The notes: generated from the letters alone by a model not told the origin. DNA of 64,000 nucleotides from Alphaproteobacteria bacterium (GCA_024743215.1 JANSWZ010000003.1:434001-498000), one strand, 5' to 3'. Counted from the first letter of the stretch, positions 50,579 to 60,147 are shown. Numbers and translations are program-made.

Positions 50579-51532
50579 ATGTCCAATTATTTCAAAAGAC
50601 TGTTCGATAAGAGCTGGGCTACCTTCGTTGATCTTTGCAAGGTCATGATTCCGGTTCTTATTCTGGTTCGCATTGCCGAGGGCTATGGATTGATCGATGC
50701 CATGGGACCTGCACTTGAGCCAGTGATGGGGCTGATGGGCCTGCCTGCCGAAACGGGTATTGTCTGGGGCAGTGCCTTGCTGGTTGGCATTTACGCAGGC
50801 TTTGGTGCGTTACCGGTGCTTGCCGGTGTTGAAATGAACATGGCGCAGATCAGTATTCTGGCGTCCATCATGCTGATTGCCCATGCGCTGCCTATTGAAC
50901 AGGCCATCGTCAAACGGACAGGCGTGACCTTTATTGGTACCGTTTTGCTGCGGTTTTTTGGGGCCATTGTCTACGGTGTCATCGTGTTCTGGGTTTGCGA
51001 GTGGTTCTCCATTCTTCAGGACCCGGTTGATCTGTCGCTGTTTACGGCCGGGGGCAGTGAGGATATCAGCCATTGGCAATATGCGGTCGCATCCGTAAAA
51101 ACCATGCTGGTGGTTCTCGTGATTATCGTCGTGCTGTTCGTAGCACTTGATATCAGCGAGAAGACCGGATTTACCGACCTCTTTACCAGAGCTTCCATTC
51201 CGCTGATCCGCTTGTCGGGCCTTAACCGCGAGATTGCGCCTTTGACCACCATCGGTGTTCTGCTTGGGCTGATGTATGGCGGTGGGCTGATTATCGGCGA
51301 ATCCCGTGAGAAGAATTTTTCGTTGCGTGCGAAGACATTGGCACTGTGCTGGCTGTCCCTGTCTCACGGATTGATTGAGGATACCGGCATCATGCTGGCA
51401 TTGGGTGCCAATATCTGGATCATTCTGGTGGGGCGTGTTGTGTTTACCCTGATCGTGGTCAGGATTCTGGCGTCGCTTTGGCCGCGCTCCCCTGAAGCCA
51501 TCGCAAAAGAGGCCGCATCACAAGCGGGGTGA
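50579..51532 (+). CDS. Nucleoside-recognition (Gate) domain membrane protein
   Basis: Membrane protein of 317 aa with about eight helices and a duplicated Gate-like organisation: IVWGSALLVGIYAGFGALPVLAG in the first half and IGVLLGLMYGGGLIIGES...LSHGLIEDTGIMLALGAN in the second. The domain occurs in CNT nucleoside transporters and in SpmA/SpmB and YjiH-like proteins of uncertain cargo. The ATG at 50579 has AGGCG upstream; the GTG at 50558 would add seven residues. The last 74 bp overlap the convergent BASS-like gene. Functional link with the preceding TRAP system is plausible from spacing. Confidence 0.85.
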   Translation: MSNYFKRLFDKSWATFVDLCKVMIPVLILVRIAEGYGLIDAMGPALEPVMGLMGLPAETGIVWGSALLVGIYAGFGALPVLAGVEMNMAQISILASIMLIAHALPIEQAIVKRTGVTFIGTVLLRFFGAIVYGVIVFWVCEWFSILQDPVDLSLFTAGGSEDISHWQYAVASVKTMLVVLVIIVVLFVALDISEKTGFTDLFTRASIPLIRLSGLNREIAPLTTIGVLLGLMYGGGLIIGESREKNFSLRAKTLALCWLSLSHGLIEDTGIMLALGANIWIILVGRVVFTLIVVRILASLWPRSPEAIAKEAASQAG

Positions 51533-52442
51533 GATACATCGGCACTTGAAAACAGCCGATAAAGAGCAGCCATGGGGCCGTCACACCCACTGGAAGCGCC
51601 GCCAGAAACAAGGCCAGATTGCGGTTCCCGGACGGGATGGCCGGTGTTAGCTCGGAAGCTGTTGGTGATCTGCCTTGGGCGCGTGCCCGCATTGTGATGA
51701 TGGTCGCGTGTATGATTTGTGCGCCAAGATTGGCGAAACACGAAATCACCAGGACCCACAAGACGCGCAGCGGATCGGTCAGCAAAACCGGTTGAATAGC
51801 ATCCATCAGCGCTAACACGAAGATTGCCAGTGCAAGCGTGTTCATGCCGTTCAGGATTTGCGGTGCCTGCTTCCCAAGCGCATTGGTGACGGGACGTCTG
51901 AGCAGCAGAGCGGCAATGCCGGCAATCCCGATCAGGCCAAGTAATTTAAGCGAGACCAGCCAAAGCGATGTTTCCGTTGCCACATTCGGCAACAGGGAAA
52001 AAATTGGAAAGGATGTCAAAGGCAATAATGTCGTGCCTATGATCAAAAGGCGCATGGCTCTTGCACCATCGAGCCCCATGAGCATAGCAAACGCTGGCGC
52101 GCCGGAAATTGAGGCACCTGCATAAACAACTGTCAGAATATCCCGCCATAGTTCCGGCACGGGCAGGGCTGTGAGGATTGCATAGACAATGAGCGGTGTA
52201 ATCAGTTGCAGCGTCAGGACGACGGCAACATCTTTCAGCGCCTGCCGCCTGGTTACATGCAACGCGCTGACTTCTATGCGCAATGCGGAAACAAACAGGA
52301 TGATTGCTACCATTTCCGGAATATGGGGACGCAGAATGCCTGCAGCTGCCGGAAATGCGATTCCGCCAACAAGGCCGGCCACCAGAACCCATTGGGCGTT
52401 ACGGGCAATTATCAAAAATGGTGTGGCTAAGGAAACAGGCAC
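51459..52442 (-). CDS. BASS-like (bile acid:sodium symporter fold) membrane protein
   Basis: Membrane protein of 327 aa with about ten helices. The two unwound-helix motifs of BASS/SBF proteins are partly visible: GASISGAPAFAMLMG in the first half and SGNRNLALFLAALP in the second. Start is GTG at 52442, 6 bp after the histidine kinase stop, so it is the third gene of a regulator-kinase-transporter unit. The 3' end overlaps the convergent Gate gene by 74 bp, both C-termini being coding. Substrate unknown. Confidence 0.75.
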   Translation of the reverse strand: MPVSLATPFLIIARNAQWVLVAGLVGGIAFPAAAGILRPHIPEMVAIILFVSALRIEVSALHVTRRQALKDVAVVLTLQLITPLIVYAILTALPVPELWRDILTVVYAGASISGAPAFAMLMGLDGARAMRLLIIGTTLLPLTSFPIFSLLPNVATETSLWLVSLKLLGLIGIAGIAALLLRRPVTNALGKQAPQILNGMNTLALAIFVLALMDAIQPVLLTDPLRVLWVLVISCFANLGAQIIHATIITMRARAQGRSPTASELTPAIPSGNRNLALFLAALPVGVTAPWLLFIGCFQVPMYLTPLVMRPLLRWLQGSAAKATPES

Positions 52443-52448
52443 GAAACT

Positions 52449-53918
52449 CTACTGTGCTGATGGCAGGTCAATCGTGACGATGAGACCGCCTTCGTCGGCG
52501 TTTTGCAAGCTGATTTCGCCGCCATGTCCGTGAATGATTGAGCGAGCTATGGAAAGGCCCAACCCCGTGCCGCCGGTTTCCCGGCTGCGGGAACTCTCCA
52601 ACCGCGCGAAAGGTTTGAACATCTCTTCCATACGGTCCGGTGGAATTCCCGGGCCAAAATCACGAATCTTTATAATCACCGACTTTTGGTTGCAGTCGAT
52701 ACCGATTTCAGCGCGTTTACCGTAGACAATCGCGTTTTCCAAAAGGTTGTTGACGGCCCGTTTCAATGACATGGGGCGACCGCGCAACAGTGGTATTGCT
52801 GCTGTATTGACCGTCAAGTCAATCTGCCCGTCCTGCGCTCTGAAAACAGACGCGCATTCCTCAAGAAGCGCAAGAATATCAACATCTGAAATAGGTTCGC
52901 TAGCAGCATCGTCGCGGGCAAAGGCCTGCACACTCTCTGTCATGGTCTGCATTTCATCCAAGGTGCGGATCATGTTGTCTCTGGCAGTCTCGTCGTCCAG
53001 CAATTCTGCACGCAGTCGAAGACTTGTGATCGGCGTGCGCAGATCATGAGAGATTGCCGCCAACATCTGTGTGCGGTCCTTGACGAAGCGGGTCAGGCGA
53101 TCCTGCATGGCGTTGAAGGCCGATGTTGCGCGGCGGATTTCCAGCGGTCCGGTTTCAGCCAGCAAAGGAACATCTTCACCGCGCCCCAAGGCATCAGCGG
53201 CGATGGTCAGATCTTTCATGGGCCGCGTGACACGGCGCAGGAACCAAATAGCGATGCCGCACAGGATCAATGCCAAAGCAATGTTGTAAAACAGGCTGGT
53301 GCGCAGCCACTCCAGATCGCGCCCGGGAAGGCGCAAAACCGTATTCAGCCAGCGGCCCTTGGACAGTTCAAGCGATACGATGAACCTATCAACCTGCAAT
53401 GGTCGTAAACGGTTTTGGTTGTCAGGGCGTGCTCTTTCGTTTCTTTGCTGCCGTCTGGCTTCGCGCCTTTGCTCACGTGTAAGCTCATTTCTGGACTCAT
53501 TCTCTTCGCTGTCGCGCTGAAACCGTTTTTCGATGAAACGTGCCTCGATACGGGCCGTCAGGCCAGATTCTCGTTGCAGTCTTGTTTCGAGCCGCTTTGT
53601 AAATGTGGAGCCATTGGTTACGCGTGCCAGGGGGGTAGCATCAATGGTAAGGCGTCTTTCGGAACTGCTAAGGGCTGCCAGTAAGCGCTGTTCGGTGGCC
53701 TCATCAGTGTTCTGTAAAAGCTCTGCAGCAATGATGATCTGGCCGATCAGTGGGCCTGCAGCGCCCCGCCGGAATGCGTCTGCACGTTCTCCTGCAACCA
53801 GAATGATGTTGATGATTTGAGAAATCAGAATTGTGAGTATGATCAAAATGATGATCTGTCCGGTCAATCCGCGGGGCCAGATAAAGCGCCGCCAGGATTT
53901 GGGGGGTGGTGCATTCAT
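52449..53918 (-). CDS. Sensor histidine kinase
   Basis: EnvZ-like kinase of 489 aa. TM1 at about 20-42, a periplasmic region of about 165 aa, TM2 at about 207-228, HAMP, then HisKA with phospho-acceptor H291 (AAISHDLRTP) and HATPase motifs NLLENA, DFGPGIP and GGTGLGLSIA. The periplasmic loop has a remarkable run of Arg/Glu/Gln/Asn (around 130-170), which could bind polyanions or metals. The ATG at 53918 overlaps the response-regulator stop by 4 bp. Pairs with the regulator upstream and with the BASS-like gene downstream. A divergent EF-hand gene may be a target. Confidence 0.93.
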   Translation of the reverse strand: MNAPPPKSWRRFIWPRGLTGQIIILIILTILISQIINIILVAGERADAFRRGAAGPLIGQIIIAAELLQNTDEATEQRLLAALSSSERRLTIDATPLARVTNGSTFTKRLETRLQRESGLTARIEARFIEKRFQRDSEENESRNELTREQRREARRQQRNERARPDNQNRLRPLQVDRFIVSLELSKGRWLNTVLRLPGRDLEWLRTSLFYNIALALILCGIAIWFLRRVTRPMKDLTIAADALGRGEDVPLLAETGPLEIRRATSAFNAMQDRLTRFVKDRTQMLAAISHDLRTPITSLRLRAELLDDETARDNMIRTLDEMQTMTESVQAFARDDAASEPISDVDILALLEECASVFRAQDGQIDLTVNTAAIPLLRGRPMSLKRAVNNLLENAIVYGKRAEIGIDCNQKSVIIKIRDFGPGIPPDRMEEMFKPFARLESSRSRETGGTGLGLSIARSIIHGHGGEISLQNADEGGLIVTIDLPSAQ

Positions 53919-54637
53919 GTTTGTTCCACGGTGCCGGCGAACTTGTAGCCGCCGCCCCAAACGGTTTGTATCAGTATTGGATTTTTGGGATCCTCTTCAA
54001 TTTTCTTGCGCAGACGACTGACCTGATTGTCGACGGCACGATCAAATGGACCAGCGTTACGACCGCGTGTCAGATCAATAAGCTGATCACGGGTCAGCAC
54101 CATGTTCGGGCGATCAACAAAAATGGAGAGCAGGGAAAACTCACCTGTGCTCAATCCAACATCAGGGCCGCCATCCTTGCACAATTGCCGTGTTGTCGTG
54201 TCAAAGGTCCAGCCATTGAAATGATAGTGTTTGCCATCGCGTGGCTCTCTTTGAGGCGGCAGGCTTTGTGAGCGGCGTAATACGGCCTTGATGCGGGCCA
54301 GCAATTCGCGCGGGTTGAATGGTTTGGTGACATAATCATCGGCGCCCATTTCCAGACCGATGATCTTGTCTGTTTCCTCGATGACTGCTGTGAGCAAAAT
54401 AATGGGCGTGTTTGTGGTCTCGCGTAGGAAACGGCAAAGGGTCAACCCGTCTTCTCCGGGCATCATGATATCCAGTATGATGAGATCAAAGGCTTGGGAC
54501 TTGACCGTTTGACGCAAGGCTGCGCCACCATCGGCCGTCATTGCCCGAAAGCCGTTTTTCTTCAGATATTGTGCCAGTGGATCGCGAATGTCGCGATGGT
54601 CATCAACAACAAGAATATGTGGTGCCTGTTCTTCCAT
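53915..54637 (-). CDS. OmpR-family response regulator
   Basis: Protein of 240 aa. Receiver with D12/D13, phospho-acceptor D56 (DLIILDIMMPGEDG) and the MGADDYVTKPFNPREL lysine; C-terminal winged helix of OmpR type with VSRLRKKIEEDP and VWGGGYKF. It is the first gene of the kinase operon and is divergent from the EF-hand gene. The 190-bp region between them carries inverted TTGTCGCA/TGCGACAA sequences that may be binding sites for this regulator. Confidence 0.94.
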   Translation of the reverse strand: MEEQAPHILVVDDHRDIRDPLAQYLKKNGFRAMTADGGAALRQTVKSQAFDLIILDIMMPGEDGLTLCRFLRETTNTPIILLTAVIEETDKIIGLEMGADDYVTKPFNPRELLARIKAVLRRSQSLPPQREPRDGKHYHFNGWTFDTTTRQLCKDGGPDVGLSTGEFSLLSIFVDRPNMVLTRDQLIDLTRGRNAGPFDRAVDNQVSRLRKKIEEDPKNPILIQTVWGGGYKFAGTVEQT

Positions 54638-54679
54638 ACTGCCGTTTTAGACCGGTTTTGCGTAATGCGGAATCTTTAG

Positions 54680-54759
54680 TTGTCGCAAATTGTATCACTG
54701 TGCAGAACACACACATTTTGATGCAAACCCAGGTGTTTTGAAGGATAGTTCTGCGACAA
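54680..54759. promoter_or_regulatory. Inverted TTGTCGCA sites between the two-component genes and the EF-hand gene
   Basis: TTGTCGCA at 54680-54687 and TGCGACAA at 54752-54759 are perfect reverse complements 64 bp apart in the divergent promoter region. They may be response-regulator sites, but OmpR regulators usually bind direct repeats, so this is tentative. Confidence 0.35.
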
Positions 54760-54827
54760 ATGCTCCCCATGTTGAGGCAGTCACAACGAGACGTGATGAA
54801 TACACCCCAACTTAATCGGAGTACAAA

Positions 54828-55487
54828 ATGACCAAGATATCAAATAAAAAAATCCTGAAAACAGGCATTGCAGCAACCACTATTGCGTTGATCGGCGCTA
54901 TTGGCCTGACCGCAGGCGCAGAAGCCTTTGGCGGCAAGGGCGGCGGAGACCGTGGCGGACATGGCCGCATGGGCGGATTTGCCCATGAAATGATGCAGGG
55001 TATTGATCAGGACAGCAACGGCACTGTGACCGAAGCGGAAGTTGAAACCCATCTGCTGGCGATGTTTGCAACAGTGGATGCAAATGACGACGGTGCCGTT
55101 ACGCTGGAAGAATTGAAAGCTGCCCGCGAATCCATGCGCGAAGCTCGTGCAGCAGACCGTCCGGAAAGCCGGAAAGAAGCCGGTGACCGGTCAGAGAAGC
55201 GCGGAAAGCGTCATGCAGACCGACAAGAGCGTCGTGGTGGTGAACGTGGTGAACGGGGTATGGAACGTATGTTCCAGCGCGCAGATGCCGACGACAATGG
55301 CAATGTGTCGGAAGAAGAGTTCAAGACCGCTATTTCAATCTTCACTGACAATATAGCAGCACGTGCCAACCGTGCCCTTGAACGCCAGGAAGCCCGGTTT
55401 GCTGAACTTGATGCCAATGGAGATGGCCAGATTTCACCTGAAGAATATCAGGCTGGTCGTGGTGGCAAACGCGGTGGTAACCGCTAA
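54828..55487 (+). CDS. Exported four-EF-hand protein
   Basis: Protein of 219 aa with an N-terminal signal (about 1-33, ending AEAF). Four canonical calcium-binding loops are present: DQDSNGTVTEAE, DANDDGAVTLEE, DADDNGNVSEEE and DANGDGQISPEE. Between loops 2 and 3 is a charged Arg/Glu/Lys segment of about 45 residues, and there are Gly-rich ends. Bacterial EF-hand proteins of this sort bind periplasmic calcium. It is divergent from a two-component system, so calcium-linked regulation is an attractive inference. The GGAG site gives the ATG at 54828. Confidence 0.88.
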   Translation: MTKISNKKILKTGIAATTIALIGAIGLTAGAEAFGGKGGGDRGGHGRMGGFAHEMMQGIDQDSNGTVTEAEVETHLLAMFATVDANDDGAVTLEELKAARESMREARAADRPESRKEAGDRSEKRGKRHADRQERRGGERGERGMERMFQRADADDNGNVSEEEFKTAISIFTDNIAARANRALERQEARFAELDANGDGQISPEEYQAGRGGKRGGNR

Positions 55488-55514
55488 GCCAGACTAAAAG
55501 CGGGGTGCAAACTT

Positions 55515-55547
55515 CCGGGCAAAGTTTCTCCCTTTGCCCGGCTTTTC
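55515..55547 (+). terminator. Rho-independent terminator after the EF-hand gene
   Basis: Perfect 10-bp stem (CCGGGCAAAG at 55515-55524, CTTTGCCCGG at 55532-55541), 7-nt loop, then CTTTTCT. It lies 28 nt after the stop. Confidence 0.85.
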
Positions 55548-55718
55548 TGGCAGCTTGCCCCGATGTCTATGAAAGACTGCCGATCTTTGTGTTTAATTGA
55601 ACAGGTTCCTGATTTAGCCGTTATTCGTGCTAGAATTGTATTGCGCCTGCATCAATTGGCGACACGTGACTGCACCTCATGGCGTTGGGTGCATCTTTGA
55701 AGAATGAGAGCCGTGACC

Positions 55719-56726
55719 ATGAAAATTGCGAATGCCCTGTTTGTGTCGCCGTTGCTGTTGGCAGCCAGTCTTACATCTGGTTTTGCACATGAAGACAGCG
55801 CCGCTGTGGACAGCATGATCGCCATGTTTGATGACGGTGTAATTGTTGGTGATCCGAAAATCGTCGATTGCACCTTGTCCGGCGGCACCAAAACAAGCTG
55901 TCTCAGCATTACGGTGAAGTCCAATCTGACAGAGAATGACATGGGCCCGTGGTGTCCACGTAACATCTCTGATGGTCCTGACGAAGCAGGGATATGGCTC
56001 CACGAAGGCAAACGCTATGATGCAGATGGCGAATTCGTTGAAAATCTCGCGACCTTTTACGGAGACCCTGATTGGCAAATGTTTGATCCTGCCAATGGTA
56101 ATATCCGTGTAACCGACAGTAAAGCAGCTTGTGAGGCGGCTGCAAGACCTGATGTCGATGCTGCTTACAATAATTACTGCGTTGAATGTCTGACGTCCTA
56201 TATGGATGAGGACGTGTTGACTACTTATGTGCTGCCGCTTCATCCGGTGGATCAGAAAACGCCAAGTCGCGTGAATGGCTTGGGTGGAATTGGGCTTGCC
56301 TTTAACGGAATCAAGTTTGACGCGCCAGCTCCTGTGGATGCAATTCTTGCGGCACACACGCTTGCGCCCTTCGATGATTGCGGAGGACACGTGAACCTGC
56401 ATGCAGGTTATCACTATCATGCAGCAGGGGGCTGCAGCCCTGAAGTAACCAGTACAAACGGACACGCCGCTATTATTGGTATTGCGCTGGATGGTTACCC
56501 AATGACATCGCGGGTCGATGCCAATGGTTCTGAACCCTCTGATCTGGATGCTTGCCGAGGCCACTTTACGGACGGGCTTGGCTATCACTATCATGTCAAT
56601 GAAATTGGATCGAACCAGACGATCGGCTGCTTTATTGCCGAGACTGGCTGCAGCCTTGATGATCCGGATCAGATTTGTGACGCGTCAATCATTAGCAACA
56701 GGCGTGGACCGCCTCCCGGCGAGTAA
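55719..56726 (+). CDS. Exported YHYH-domain protein
   Basis: Protein of 335 aa with a Sec signal (1-24). The YHYH motif appears twice: AGYHYHAAGGC (about residue 230) and LGYHYHVNEIG (about 290), which is the pattern of the YHYH family. It also has eight or more cysteines that could form disulfides. The family is widespread, secreted and without a known activity; the paired histidines suggest metal binding. The ATG at 55719 begins the signal peptide; ATG 55704 is also possible. A bidirectional-looking terminator follows. Confidence 0.85.
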   Translation: MKIANALFVSPLLLAASLTSGFAHEDSAAVDSMIAMFDDGVIVGDPKIVDCTLSGGTKTSCLSITVKSNLTENDMGPWCPRNISDGPDEAGIWLHEGKRYDADGEFVENLATFYGDPDWQMFDPANGNIRVTDSKAACEAAARPDVDAAYNNYCVECLTSYMDEDVLTTYVLPLHPVDQKTPSRVNGLGGIGLAFNGIKFDAPAPVDAILAAHTLAPFDDCGGHVNLHAGYHYHAAGGCSPEVTSTNGHAAIIGIALDGYPMTSRVDANGSEPSDLDACRGHFTDGLGYHYHVNEIGSNQTIGCFIAETGCSLDDPDQICDASIISNRRGPPPGE

Positions 56727-56754
56727 AATTCGGTTTTCTGAAAATTTATTGATG

Positions 56755-56784
56755 GCCGGGCAGTGGTTTTCTGCCCGGCTTTGT
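56755..56784. terminator. Terminator between the YHYH gene and the sugar ABC operon
   Basis: Perfect 9-bp stem (GCCGGGCAG at 56755-56763, CTGCCCGGC at 56771-56779), then TTTGT. It lies between convergent genes and can act for both. Confidence 0.75.
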
Positions 56785-56792
56785 CGTGACTA

Positions 56793-57605
56793 TCAGTCGG
56801 TGGAAGCACCTGGACCGGGTGTCGCACCCGGGGGGCATTTGCCGAGAATGATCATGCCAAGCACTTCATCCTTGGTGACATCCTTCGTGGACGCGGAACC
56901 AACAACCTGACCGTTTTTCATGACCGATACCCGGTCTGCCAGATCAAATACATCGTGGATATCATGGCTGATTAGAAAGATGCCAATGCCATCTTTCTTG
57001 AGCTGTTTGATGAGTTGGCCAACCTGTTCGGTTTCTTGCGGACCAAGAGCAGCTGTTGGCTCATCCATGATGAGAATGCGCGCATTGAAGTGAATGGCAC
57101 GGGCAATGGCCACCGACTGGCGTTGACCACCGGAGAGCAGTTTTACCGGCTCCTTGAACTTTTTGAAGTTCGGGTTGAGCCGACCCATCACTCTGCGGGT
57201 CTCATCTTCCATTGCGGCATCATCGAGCGTTCCCCAGCGGGTTAGCAATTCCCGACCCAAAAAGAGGTTTGCCGCCGCATCCACATTATCTGCCAGTGCA
57301 AGTGTCTGATAGATGGTTTCAATGCCATAATCCTTGGCATGGCGTGGGTTGGTGATTGTGGCTTCTTCTCCCCGCACAAATATCTGACCGGTATCACGCC
57401 CATAGGCACCGGAAAGAATTTTGATCAGAGTGGATTTTCCAGCGCCATTGTGGCCGAGCAGCCCGACAACTTCTCCCGGATACAGGTCGACGGATGCATG
57501 ATCCACGGCCTTGATGCCGCCAAAGGCAATGGAGATGTCTTTCATTTCGATCAATGGTGTACCGGAGCGATCGATTGCATCAACTTGTGTAGCTGTATCT
57601 GTCAT
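56793..57605 (-). CDS. Sugar ABC transporter ATPase (single domain, xylose/ribose class)
   Basis: ATPase of 270 aa. Walker [12 protein letters not shown], signature LSGGQRQ, Walker [14 protein letters not shown] and switch His in [10 protein letters not shown]. Only one nucleotide-binding domain is present, whereas XylG/RbsA have two in tandem; the single-domain form matches FrcA-like and many alphaproteobacterial carbohydrate systems. It is the last gene of the binding protein-permease-ATPase operon, 13 bp after the permease. The C-terminal [12 protein letters not shown] tail is unstructured. Confidence 0.93.
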   Translation of the reverse strand: MTDTATQVDAIDRSGTPLIEMKDISIAFGGIKAVDHASVDLYPGEVVGLLGHNGAGKSTLIKILSGAYGRDTGQIFVRGEEATITNPRHAKDYGIETIYQTLALADNVDAAANLFLGRELLTRWGTLDDAAMEDETRRVMGRLNPNFKKFKEPVKLLSGGQRQSVAIARAIHFNARILIMDEPTAALGPQETEQVGQLIKQLKKDGIGIFLISHDIHDVFDLADRVSVMKNGQVVGSASTKDVTKDEVLGMIILGKCPPGATPGPGASTD

Positions 57606-57618
57606 GTCGTCTCCTCCC

Positions 57619-58941
57619 TTAAACCGAATTTCTGCGATAGATGGTATCGAGCCAGACGGCGAAAATCAGAACGCCCCCGACAACCATTTGCTGGACAGCA
57701 GAGTCGAAGCCAACCAGAACCATACCCGATTGCAGGGATTGCATGACCAAGGCACCCAGCATCGCACCGTAGATCGTTCCGATGCCACCTGCGAAGGAGG
57801 TGCCACCGATAACGGCCGCCGCGATCACATACAACTCGTCCAGTTGTCCCAGAGAGTTTGTCGCAGCATTCAAACGCGCGCTGGCGATGACCGCGGAAAT
57901 GCCGACAAGACCGCCCATCAGAGAGAAGATCATCAAAGTCATGCGTTTTGTATTGATCCCTGCCAGCTCTGCAGCTTCAGGGTTGCCACCAATCGCAAAC
58001 ACATAGCGGCCGAAGCGTGTGCGCGTGACCAGAAATGTCATGAAGATGCCGACTGTAATGGCAATCAGAACCGGAATGGCAAAACCGTGAGAGATTTCAA
58101 GACCGCCCTCTGGGACCGTGATGTTGTTGGCTTCTGCGTAGCGCCTGACGACGCCTTTTGGCCAAAGGTAGGAATTCATGACCAGAACCGAGGCCACAAT
58201 CAGGCCGGAGCCGACAAGTCCAAGTGTCCATTCTGCCCAGACCGGACGCAGTGGAAAGCCAAAACGGACGCGTTGTCTGCGCCCCATGAGCAGCAGAGCA
58301 GCAATGCCAACAATGGCAAGCGCGCCCACAATCCAGCTTCCCGTAGCACCAATCGTTCCGAAAGGGCCGCCTCCAAGAAGAGCGAATGTGCTGTCTACAG
58401 GCGCAATTGTTTCACCGCGTGCTACCCACCAGGCAGACCCGCGCCAGATCAAAAGACCGCCTAGGGTAACGATGAAGGCCGGTATGCCCATATAGGCGAT
58501 GAGGAAGCCATGCAGCGCGCCAATGGCGGCGCCGAAGGAGATGCCGACAAGAACGGTGATGATCCAGATCATGGGATTGTTGAGGCCCAACATTTCGGGC
58601 AATACCCAGACCTGCACCACACCCATGACCATAGCTGTCACACCCAGGAGCGAACCTGCGGAAAGATCGATATGTCGCGTGACGATGATCAGCACCATGC
58701 CGGTTGCCATCACGGCAATGGATGATGTCTGAACCGAGAGGTTCCAGAGATTTCGTGACGTCAGAAATGCGCCGAAACCGTTGAATATCTGGCCATACAG
58801 ATGAAAGCCAATCCAGATCAGCAAAAGTGCGCCGACCATTCCAAGCATTCTTGTATCAACCTCGGTGGCGCGCAAGAAACGCACGATCGGGCCTTCCTTC
58901 TGGTCGGCTCCGCTCTGGGTCGTAAGTGTGTTATCGGACAT
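57619..58941 (-). CDS. Sugar ABC transporter permease (XylH-like)
   Basis: Membrane protein of 440 aa with about ten or more helices. Family motifs [48 protein letters not shown] and [34 protein letters not shown] identify the ribose/xylose permease group. The length and internal arrangement match XylH. The ATG at 58941 has GGGGGGAACC upstream, and a longer in-frame reading to 59055 is rejected. Downstream of the binding protein gene by an intervening terminator-like hairpin. Confidence 0.93.
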   Translation of the reverse strand: MSDNTLTTQSGADQKEGPIVRFLRATEVDTRMLGMVGALLLIWIGFHLYGQIFNGFGAFLTSRNLWNLSVQTSSIAVMATGMVLIIVTRHIDLSAGSLLGVTAMVMGVVQVWVLPEMLGLNNPMIWIITVLVGISFGAAIGALHGFLIAYMGIPAFIVTLGGLLIWRGSAWWVARGETIAPVDSTFALLGGGPFGTIGATGSWIVGALAIVGIAALLLMGRRQRVRFGFPLRPVWAEWTLGLVGSGLIVASVLVMNSYLWPKGVVRRYAEANNITVPEGGLEISHGFAIPVLIAITVGIFMTFLVTRTRFGRYVFAIGGNPEAAELAGINTKRMTLMIFSLMGGLVGISAVIASARLNAATNSLGQLDELYVIAAAVIGGTSFAGGIGTIYGAMLGALVMQSLQSGMVLVGFDSAVQQMVVGGVLIFAVWLDTIYRRNSV

Positions 58942-59039
58942 GGTTCCCCCCAAGTCAGCGTTGAACAGGCCCGCAATGGCTGATGTCAGCCAAGCCGGTA
59001 GTAAAGGGCTTATAAAATAGCAGAATTCTGTGTGTTTTG

Positions 59040-59073
59040 AAAAAGGCCGCACCATCCAGGTGGAAGTGCGGCC
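59040..59073 (-). terminator. Intercistronic attenuator after the sugar-binding protein gene
   Basis: 8-bp stem (GGCCGCAC at 59045-59052, GTGCGGCC at 59066-59073) followed on the minus strand by TTTTTC. Lying between the binding protein and permease genes, it would allow more binding protein than membrane subunits to be made. Confidence 0.75.
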
Positions 59074-59109
59074 CGTTTTCAGTCAGATCAAACGAGATCT
59101 GTGTGCTGA

Positions 59110-60147
59110 TTAACAGCCGTCAACGGAACCCATTGTGACGCCGTTACAAGCAGTTTCTTTGTCGATCCAACCAGCATCAATCACGACGCTGAGGTTGTCT
59201 TTGGTGATTGCTGTTGGTGCAAGCAAGATGGAATTGACTTCCACGCCGCGTTTGCCGCCGGAGAACGGGGCAACATTCGGAATGTCTGTCATGGCTTTTC
59301 CTTCGGCCAGCATCAGAGCAGCTTCTGCAGCTACCTTGCCAAGCGCACGGGAATCTTTCCAAACGGATACAAGCTGAGTGCCAAGAGCAACGCGGTTGAT
59401 GGCAGCAAGATCGCCATCCTGGCCTGTTACAGGTACGGAACCGGCAAGACCCTGTGCAGCGAGAGCTGCGACAACGCCGCCAGCCATGCCGTCATTTTCA
59501 GAAACAACTGCATCGATGTTGTTGTCATTTGCAGTCAGCATCTGTTCCATGTTGCGCTGAGCATTTTCAGGCTTCCAGCCATCAGTGAAAGCTTCACCAA
59601 CATTCTTGATTTTGCCTGCATCGATGTTTGGCTTCAGCACTTCCATAATGCCTTCAAACAGGAAGGTCGCATTTGGATCGCCCTGGTCACCCTTGATGAA
59701 TGCAAAGTTGCCTTCATCTTTTACTTTCAGCATTTCCTGAGCCATCAGGCGGCCGACGCCGACATTGTCAAAGGTAATGTAAAGTGAATCAGGATGCTCG
59801 ATCTGAACGTCATAGGCAATCAGCGGAATGCCTTCATCTGCAGCATTTTGAACAGCTGGCAGAATAGCTTCACTGTCAAATGGTACGATCAGCAATACGT
59901 CGGCACCCTGAGAAATGAGCGACTCAACGTCGGTCAATTGTTTGCCTGCTGAACCCTGCGCATCCGCAGAGATATATGTATCGCCATTTGCTTCGACGAT
60001 GCCTTTGATCACGGCTTCATCGCGCTTCCAACGTTCTTCCTGGAAAATTTTCCAGGACACGCCGATTGTTTTGCCTTCTGCCATTGCGCTGCCGGCAAAG
60101 CCAGCAACAAAGACAGCGCCCATAAGGGCGGCTGTAAGTTTCTTCAT
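59110..60147 (-). CDS. Sugar ABC substrate-binding protein (XylF-like)
   Basis: Periplasmic binding protein of 345 aa. Signal peptide at 1-23. Mature start KTIGVSWKIFQEERWKRDEAVIKGIVEANG follows the XylF pattern, with DVLLIVPFDSEAILPAVQNAADEGIPLIAYD and VVSENDGMAGGVVAALAAQGL as type-I binding-fold hallmarks. D-xylose is the likely ligand, but close pentoses cannot be excluded. The ATG at 60147 follows GGAGGAGAATATC. It heads the operon and is divergent from the ROK regulator. Confidence 0.9.
   Translation of the reverse strand: MKKLTAALMGAVFVAGFAGSAMAEGKTIGVSWKIFQEERWKRDEAVIKGIVEANGDTYISADAQGSAGKQLTDVESLISQGADVLLIVPFDSEAILPAVQNAADEGIPLIAYDVQIEHPDSLYITFDNVGVGRLMAQEMLKVKDEGNFAFIKGDQGDPNATFLFEGIMEVLKPNIDAGKIKNVGEAFTDGWKPENAQRNMEQMLTANDNNIDAVVSENDGMAGGVVAALAAQGLAGSVPVTGQDGDLAAINRVALGTQLVSVWKDSRALGKVAAEAALMLAEGKAMTDIPNVAPFSGGKRGVEVNSILLAPTAITKDNLSVVIDAGWIDKETACNGVTMGSVDGC

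Noticed and set aside
55677-56594. 305-aa minus-strand frame opposite the YHYH gene
   Set aside because: No signal, no domain and no ribosome-binding site, while the plus strand has a clean signal peptide and family motifs.
57511-58464. 317-aa plus-strand open frame opposite the XylH-like permease
   Set aside because: Charged, Gln/His/Asn-rich translation without a recognisable domain, antisense to a clear permease.
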